Shown: positions 60,505-64,000 of the stretch, piece after piece
Numbering within the stretch: the stretch's first letter is position 1
Layout: each line of letters begins with the position of its first letter
Origin: Actinomucor elegans
Taxonomy: Eukaryota; Mucoromycota; Mucoromycetes; Mucorales; Mucoraceae
Reading direction: 5' to 3'
DNA length: 64,000 nucleotides
Assembly (NCBI GenBank): GCA_026027325.1
Contig: JAMSLZ010000003.1
Coordinates: 2,480,001-2,544,000, forward strand
Position numbers and translations under genes: made by a program
The notes under the pieces: generated by a model
Told to the model about the DNA's origin: nothing
Databases searched by the model: none
The model's input: the letters and a program-made list of their open reading frames with translations, nothing else

Positions 60505-60551
60505 AGGGTATTACACCCATCTAGTATCAAGCATAACGGGTCCAGCCTCAC
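60505..60551. repeat. Direct repeat, copy 1
   Basis: AGGGTATTACACCCATCTAG...AACGGGTCCAGCCTCACG is repeated with about 80 percent identity at 60653-60699. The two copies are 148 bp apart and lie beside a dead transposase. Confidence 0.7.
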
Positions 60552-60652
60552 GGCCTTCAAGCCTCACGCCATGCTGATTTCCAAAGTCATCATTGGGTTG
60601 GAACAAAAACCATCAACTCCAATAGCCTCTAGTCACATTGAATGAAGATCCA

Positions 60653-60699
60653 AGGGTATTACACGCACCTTGTACCAACAGAACGGGTCCAGCCTCGCG
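60653..60699. repeat. Direct repeat, copy 2
   Basis: Second copy of the 47-bp repeat (AGGGTATTACACGCACCTTG...AACGGGTCCAGCCTCGCG). Confidence 0.7.
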
Positions 60700-60889
60700 T
60701 TATGTTGGATCCCTCCATTTGAACCAACTGTTATTTGAATTGTAAAAAAAAAAAAAGAAAAAAAAATCAGAACGCCTATTGAGATGTAAAAATCTGCCCT
60801 TTAGAAATTAAAAGGTCGCAAGACAATCACTAAAACATTCAATGGAGTACCGTGCAAACCCTTCAAAAGATGACGGGGCAGCTTAGTTA

Positions 60890-61900
60890 CTAACATCTGC
60901 AATAGCCTGATGAAGGATATATTTTTTGAGTATAAACTCTCTTAACAACAGACCAAAACTGTTCAATTGAGTTGGACTCTGGAAAGTAAGGTGGCAAGTA
61001 AATATATTTATAGCCATGCTCTTCAATCATCTCATCAATTATTTTAGCTGTATGTATAGGCGCATTATCCATAATAAGAAAACGCTCTCTCATTTCAGGA
61101 AACTTGTCCTTCTCAACAAGAACATCATTAATGAAATTGGCATAGTGATTGGTAACAGTATCTTTTTTTTGCTGCTTTCAGCCATTCACCAATTTTCCTT
61201 TTTTCTTTTCTTTTTTTTTGGATGGTGGTATGGGCTTCCTCAAACTGAACTTAACAAGACCTTTGGCAGAGATAGCTCCAAGAATGGAAATTGAATTGGC
61301 CCTAGCAGTTAGTACTTTGGCCTTGGTAGTCTCCCCTTTTGGCGCCCAGCCTTGAGTTCTACTCAAGTTTGCATTGAATCCTGATTCATCAATAAAAACA
61401 GTGTTACTCATGTAATTGACGCCTAAGCCTTTCAACATTCTACCCATTCTTTTCTTGCTTGAATCCTCTCTGGAGTATTTCTTTTTACTGGCTCTAATTG
61501 AATTTTTTTAAACGTAAAAACCCATAATTCTGCCATGTAGTGGTATAATGTTCTTTTGGAAATACTCAAGTCTTCAAATTTATTGGTCATCTAATCAATC
61601 AACTGATCAATCGTAGCGGTGGAGTAGTATTAGAAATACAGGTCAAGTACTAAAGCTTTTGACCGCTTTTGCTAATTCTTCTTCAAGATCAATAATTCTC
61701 GGGTGACCTATAGTCTTAAACAACGAATCTGGATCCTCTTTTCAAGTTTTGTACCATTTCTGTACAGTTCTAGGCTCTAACCTGAGCTCTAAGGCTACAG
61801 TCCCTGTGCTGTTCTTAGGGTGAACAATATGAGCTTAGATATCATTACTAATGTGATTTCCTTTTAATGACTTTTTTTTTGTTTCGAACCAGGAGGTTGC
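60890..61900 (-). pseudogene. Degenerate IS630/Tc1-superfamily (DDE_3) transposase
   Basis: Read on the minus strand, an HTH-like block (GTVALELRLEPRTVQKWYKT) and HPRIIDLEEELAKAVK are followed by ISKRTLYHYMAELWVFTFKK. The catalytic core comes next: VFIDESGFNANLSRTQGWAP (first D), FLIMDNAPIHTAK (second D) and PPYFPESNSIEQFWSVVKR (E). The reading frame is interrupted by stops at several points, including 61178-61180, and by a shift near 61440. The element is therefore inactive. I could not find convincing terminal inverted repeats. Confidence 0.85.
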
Positions 61901-62530
61901 TTGTCAGTGCTCTCCTTCAATACTTCTTGATACTCTTGTAAGACCTCACTATCTACTAGTTTAGTTTTTTAGAGTTATGTAATTACTGTGAGTAGCTAAT
62001 TCTTCCAACTTAAAAGGATCTTCTTTCTCAATAACGTCTATTGGATCATTGCCGTGCTTGTTAACGATATTTCCTAGGCCATCTTCAAAATAAAACGAAA
62101 AACTTATTCTGACAGTAATTAAATTTAGAAAAATGTGTGTCTGTGTAAGAGAGACAACATAAATTATTTTAGTGTGTCCAACTTAAGCCGTGGGATTATT
62201 ATATGGTGGAACTAGTTATAATAAAACAAGTAAAAAATTCACAAAACAAGAAAGATTCGCTCAAAGAGCTGCTATAATGCAGGTTTTTTCTAGGCCACAA
62301 CGGCCACCAATAGCAGTCTTACATGGCCTATTTTAATAATAAAAATTGCTGTATAAAAAGGTACAAGTATACACTAAAAAGCATACTTCTATGTCAAACC
62401 TATGTATCTGGATGCATTCAAGTATATAATAATGCACATTCTATACTTCATTATGAGTCAATTAATCCCTCCCCCTTTTACTTCTCATTTACTATACTTG
62501 GTATATAGTATAATATATTACAATTTATTG
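61901..62530. other. Intergenic spacer
   Basis: About 0.6 kb between the transposon relic and the EF-hand gene; no gene recognised. Confidence 0.55.
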
Positions 62531-63081
62531 TTATGCTCTAAACTTATTTGGCACACCTTCATATTGCCCTGTTCGTTCATTGCTCTTTGCAGAAACAGTA
62601 TCCATCTTTCTAGCCTTTTCCTGATGCTTGGAGTCATTATTTTCTTTCTGTAGCATTTTTCCTTCCTTTTTCCTTTCATTCTTTGGAACAGAAGGAAGTT
62701 TAGCATTCATGTATTCGTCGATGGATATGAGTCGATCTTTGTTCAGATCCATTTCTTGATATACGCTATCAATGATTCGTTTGATATGGTTGGAGTTTGG
62801 ATCTATATCACTTTCTAGTCCGTACATGGATTGGAGTTCTTTTTCATCCCAAAAATTATCTTTGTCTAAATCGTGTAACTTGAAAAAGGCCACTTCGTCG
62901 TTTACTACTATTTGATGTGCTTCTCTCATATGGCTTTTTTTTTTTTTTTTTGGTTCTGATTAATATGAAGCTTGAGTCATAGTAGCTACACTTACTTTTG
63001 TTCAAATCCATGCTGAAGTTCACATAGCGTCAGAGCAAACGTAGTAGTAGCTAGCAACAGTAATGTCTGTTTCAAGGTCAT
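62531..63081 (-). CDS. Secretory-pathway EF-hand protein, nucleobindin-like
   Basis: Exons 63081-62996 and 62933-62531; 162 residues. A signal peptide (MTLKQTLLLLATTTFALTLC) precedes HGFEQ, then HMREAHQIV. Two EF-hands follow at about residues 45-56 (DLDKDNFWDEKE) and 85-97 (DMDLNKDRLISIDEY region) with the acidic ligands in place. The FFKLHDLDKDNFWDEKELQSMYG stretch, split around the first loop, resembles nucleobindin/calumenin-type proteins of the Golgi and ER lumen. The C-terminal part is Lys/Glu-rich. The intron (62934-62995) has an A19-20 run just before its AG instead of a pyrimidine tract. The likely role is calcium binding in the secretory pathway; no retention signal is evident. Confidence 0.82.
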
Positions 63082-64000
63082 GTTTTGTTTAATAAAGAAA
63101 GGGAAAAGGTCAGGCAATGGAAACTTTAGATATAATGAAAATCCAGGTCAAGAATTAGGAGAAACCCAAAAGGGCCCAATCGCTGCCTCCCAACGTAAAG
63201 CATCTAATTAATCTATGTAGCCTGCTGAAGTTTTCATTTTATTCCACGTTGTCCGTATGACAAATTAACTCTTTTGAAGTTTGAACACGCTTCTAGTACC
63301 ATCGTCGCACTTTATGCATTCACAAATTGGTTTCAATGGCCTTTATATATCGCGCATTAGCCTGTGAAAGATATTTCAACGATTAAAACTAAGAAGTATA
63401 TTTATTACGGGTTTTTTTTGGGTGAGCACACCCCAAAGCCCAATCTATGGTCAATCCTCGGTCGAACGATATCGGTTGTAGGTTAGATGGATCTCTACCT
63501 TCAATTTACATTCTTTCATAAAGTTGGTTTTGCTTCCATATTTAAATTTTTGAGCCATAGTTTTTAACACAGATCTATACTTGCTATGTTTAAAGTTACT
63601 AATACTTGTAATATCTGCTTATACGAAGACTTTACCCGTAGAAAAACAAATACAAATCAAGGATAACCTAAAATTTTTGAAGTAAACTTAACAAATTCTA
63701 ATACCATTCAATATGCATCAAACATTATTATTTTGCAAGTTTTTATAGTTATCAAAATCTTGATTTCTCTCTTCCAATAAATTGAGCACCAGCTCCTAGA
63801 GACGCCCTAAAGAGGGATTTAAATGTTGATTTTTTGCACTATTTCATCTCCGTATACCAACCAAAAACTTAGATTTTCGTTAAAATACAAAGGTATAAGG
63901 ACATTGCTTTCGTCCTTTATGTGTGGGGAGAGTGACGTCGAGCTTCGGACGGTATTTTGCAGGGTTAGCCACTGAAAATAAAGTCGACCTGAACTATTTT
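63082..64000. other. Upstream region of the EF-hand gene, no gene recognised
   Basis: About 0.9 kb to the window edge; AT-rich, no long open frames. Confidence 0.55.

Larger units (their letters stand above)
58301..60889. other. Intergenic spacer
   Basis: About 2.6 kb with no gene recognised. It includes a dispersed repeat copy near 58868-58900 and the direct repeats at 60505 and 60653, next to the DDE transposon relic. Confidence 0.6.

Noticed and set aside
1..64000. CRISPR array, operon structure, prophage or bacterial contamination
   Set aside because: Spliced eukaryotic genes throughout, with no regularly spaced repeats and no phage genes.

Overview
The window is nuclear DNA of a filamentous fungus, most likely an early-diverging Mucoromycota (Mucorales-type) genome. 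The DNA is AT-rich, the genes carry many 43-105 nt GT-AG introns, there are many homopolymer runs, and the gene content is fungal: DASH subunit DAD4, MRT4, serine palmitoyltransferase LCB1, TSC13, calcineurin B, a Clr4/KMT1-type methyltransferase and an Itc1-type remodeller subunit. I cannot name the species. Intron-exon models were built by hand. For each complete spliced model the summed exon length is divisible by three and the reading phase is consistent at every junction.

Layout. 1-1378: 3' part of an L-fuconate dehydratase/ENOSF1-type enolase-superfamily gene (+). 3079-3160: tRNA-Leu(CAA). 3677-10497 (-): a 20-exon, 1890-residue chimeric receptor histidine kinase. 10.5-13.1 kb: spacer with a 750-bp palindromic element. 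13.1-16.6 kb (-): two Myb/SANT proteins. 16.6-19.75 kb: spacer with transposon relics. 19.75-22.7 kb (-): MRT4, apparently frameshifted near its end, and a MAK/Ime2-type kinase. 24.5-27.8 kb (+): mRNA capping guanylyltransferase with a very long Q/P-rich tail. 29.6-33.8 kb (+): Clr4/KMT1 methyltransferase and the bifunctional purine enzyme ATIC/Ade17. 35.2-35.8 kb (+): calcineurin B. 36.0-39.0 kb (-): acidic protein, SANT-like protein, DAD4 and a YcnI-like GPI protein. 41.45 kb: tRNA-Phe. 41.8-42.9 kb (-): TSC13. 44.2-47.7 kb (+): DUF1206 membrane protein and LCB1. 49.2-52.6 kb (+): Itc1-like. 53.5-55.6 kb (-): acyl-CoA synthetase. 57.8-58.3 kb (+): tubulin cofactor A. 60.9-61.9 kb: dead DDE transposon. 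62.5-63.1 kb (-): EF-hand secretory protein.

Most genes are unrelated housekeeping genes with no sign of operons or a metabolic cluster. Two loose themes are visible: sphingolipid/very-long-chain fatty acid synthesis (TSC13, LCB1) and chromatin (KMT1, ITC1-like, SANT proteins). Calcineurin B, the EF-hand protein and the receptor kinase are signalling components, but nothing in the sequence links them.

The most interesting object is the receptor at 3677-10497. Its front half has the layout of an animal receptor guanylyl cyclase: periplasmic-binding-protein-type ectodomain, one membrane span, a kinase-homology domain with HGT/DYG motifs, and the conserved dimerisation/signalling helix. Where the cyclase catalytic domain would be, it carries a complete hybrid histidine kinase (HisKA, HATPase, degenerate receiver, true receiver). 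Two small multi-exon genes with no long ORF (DAD4, TBCA) were also recovered, along with several inverted-repeat elements.
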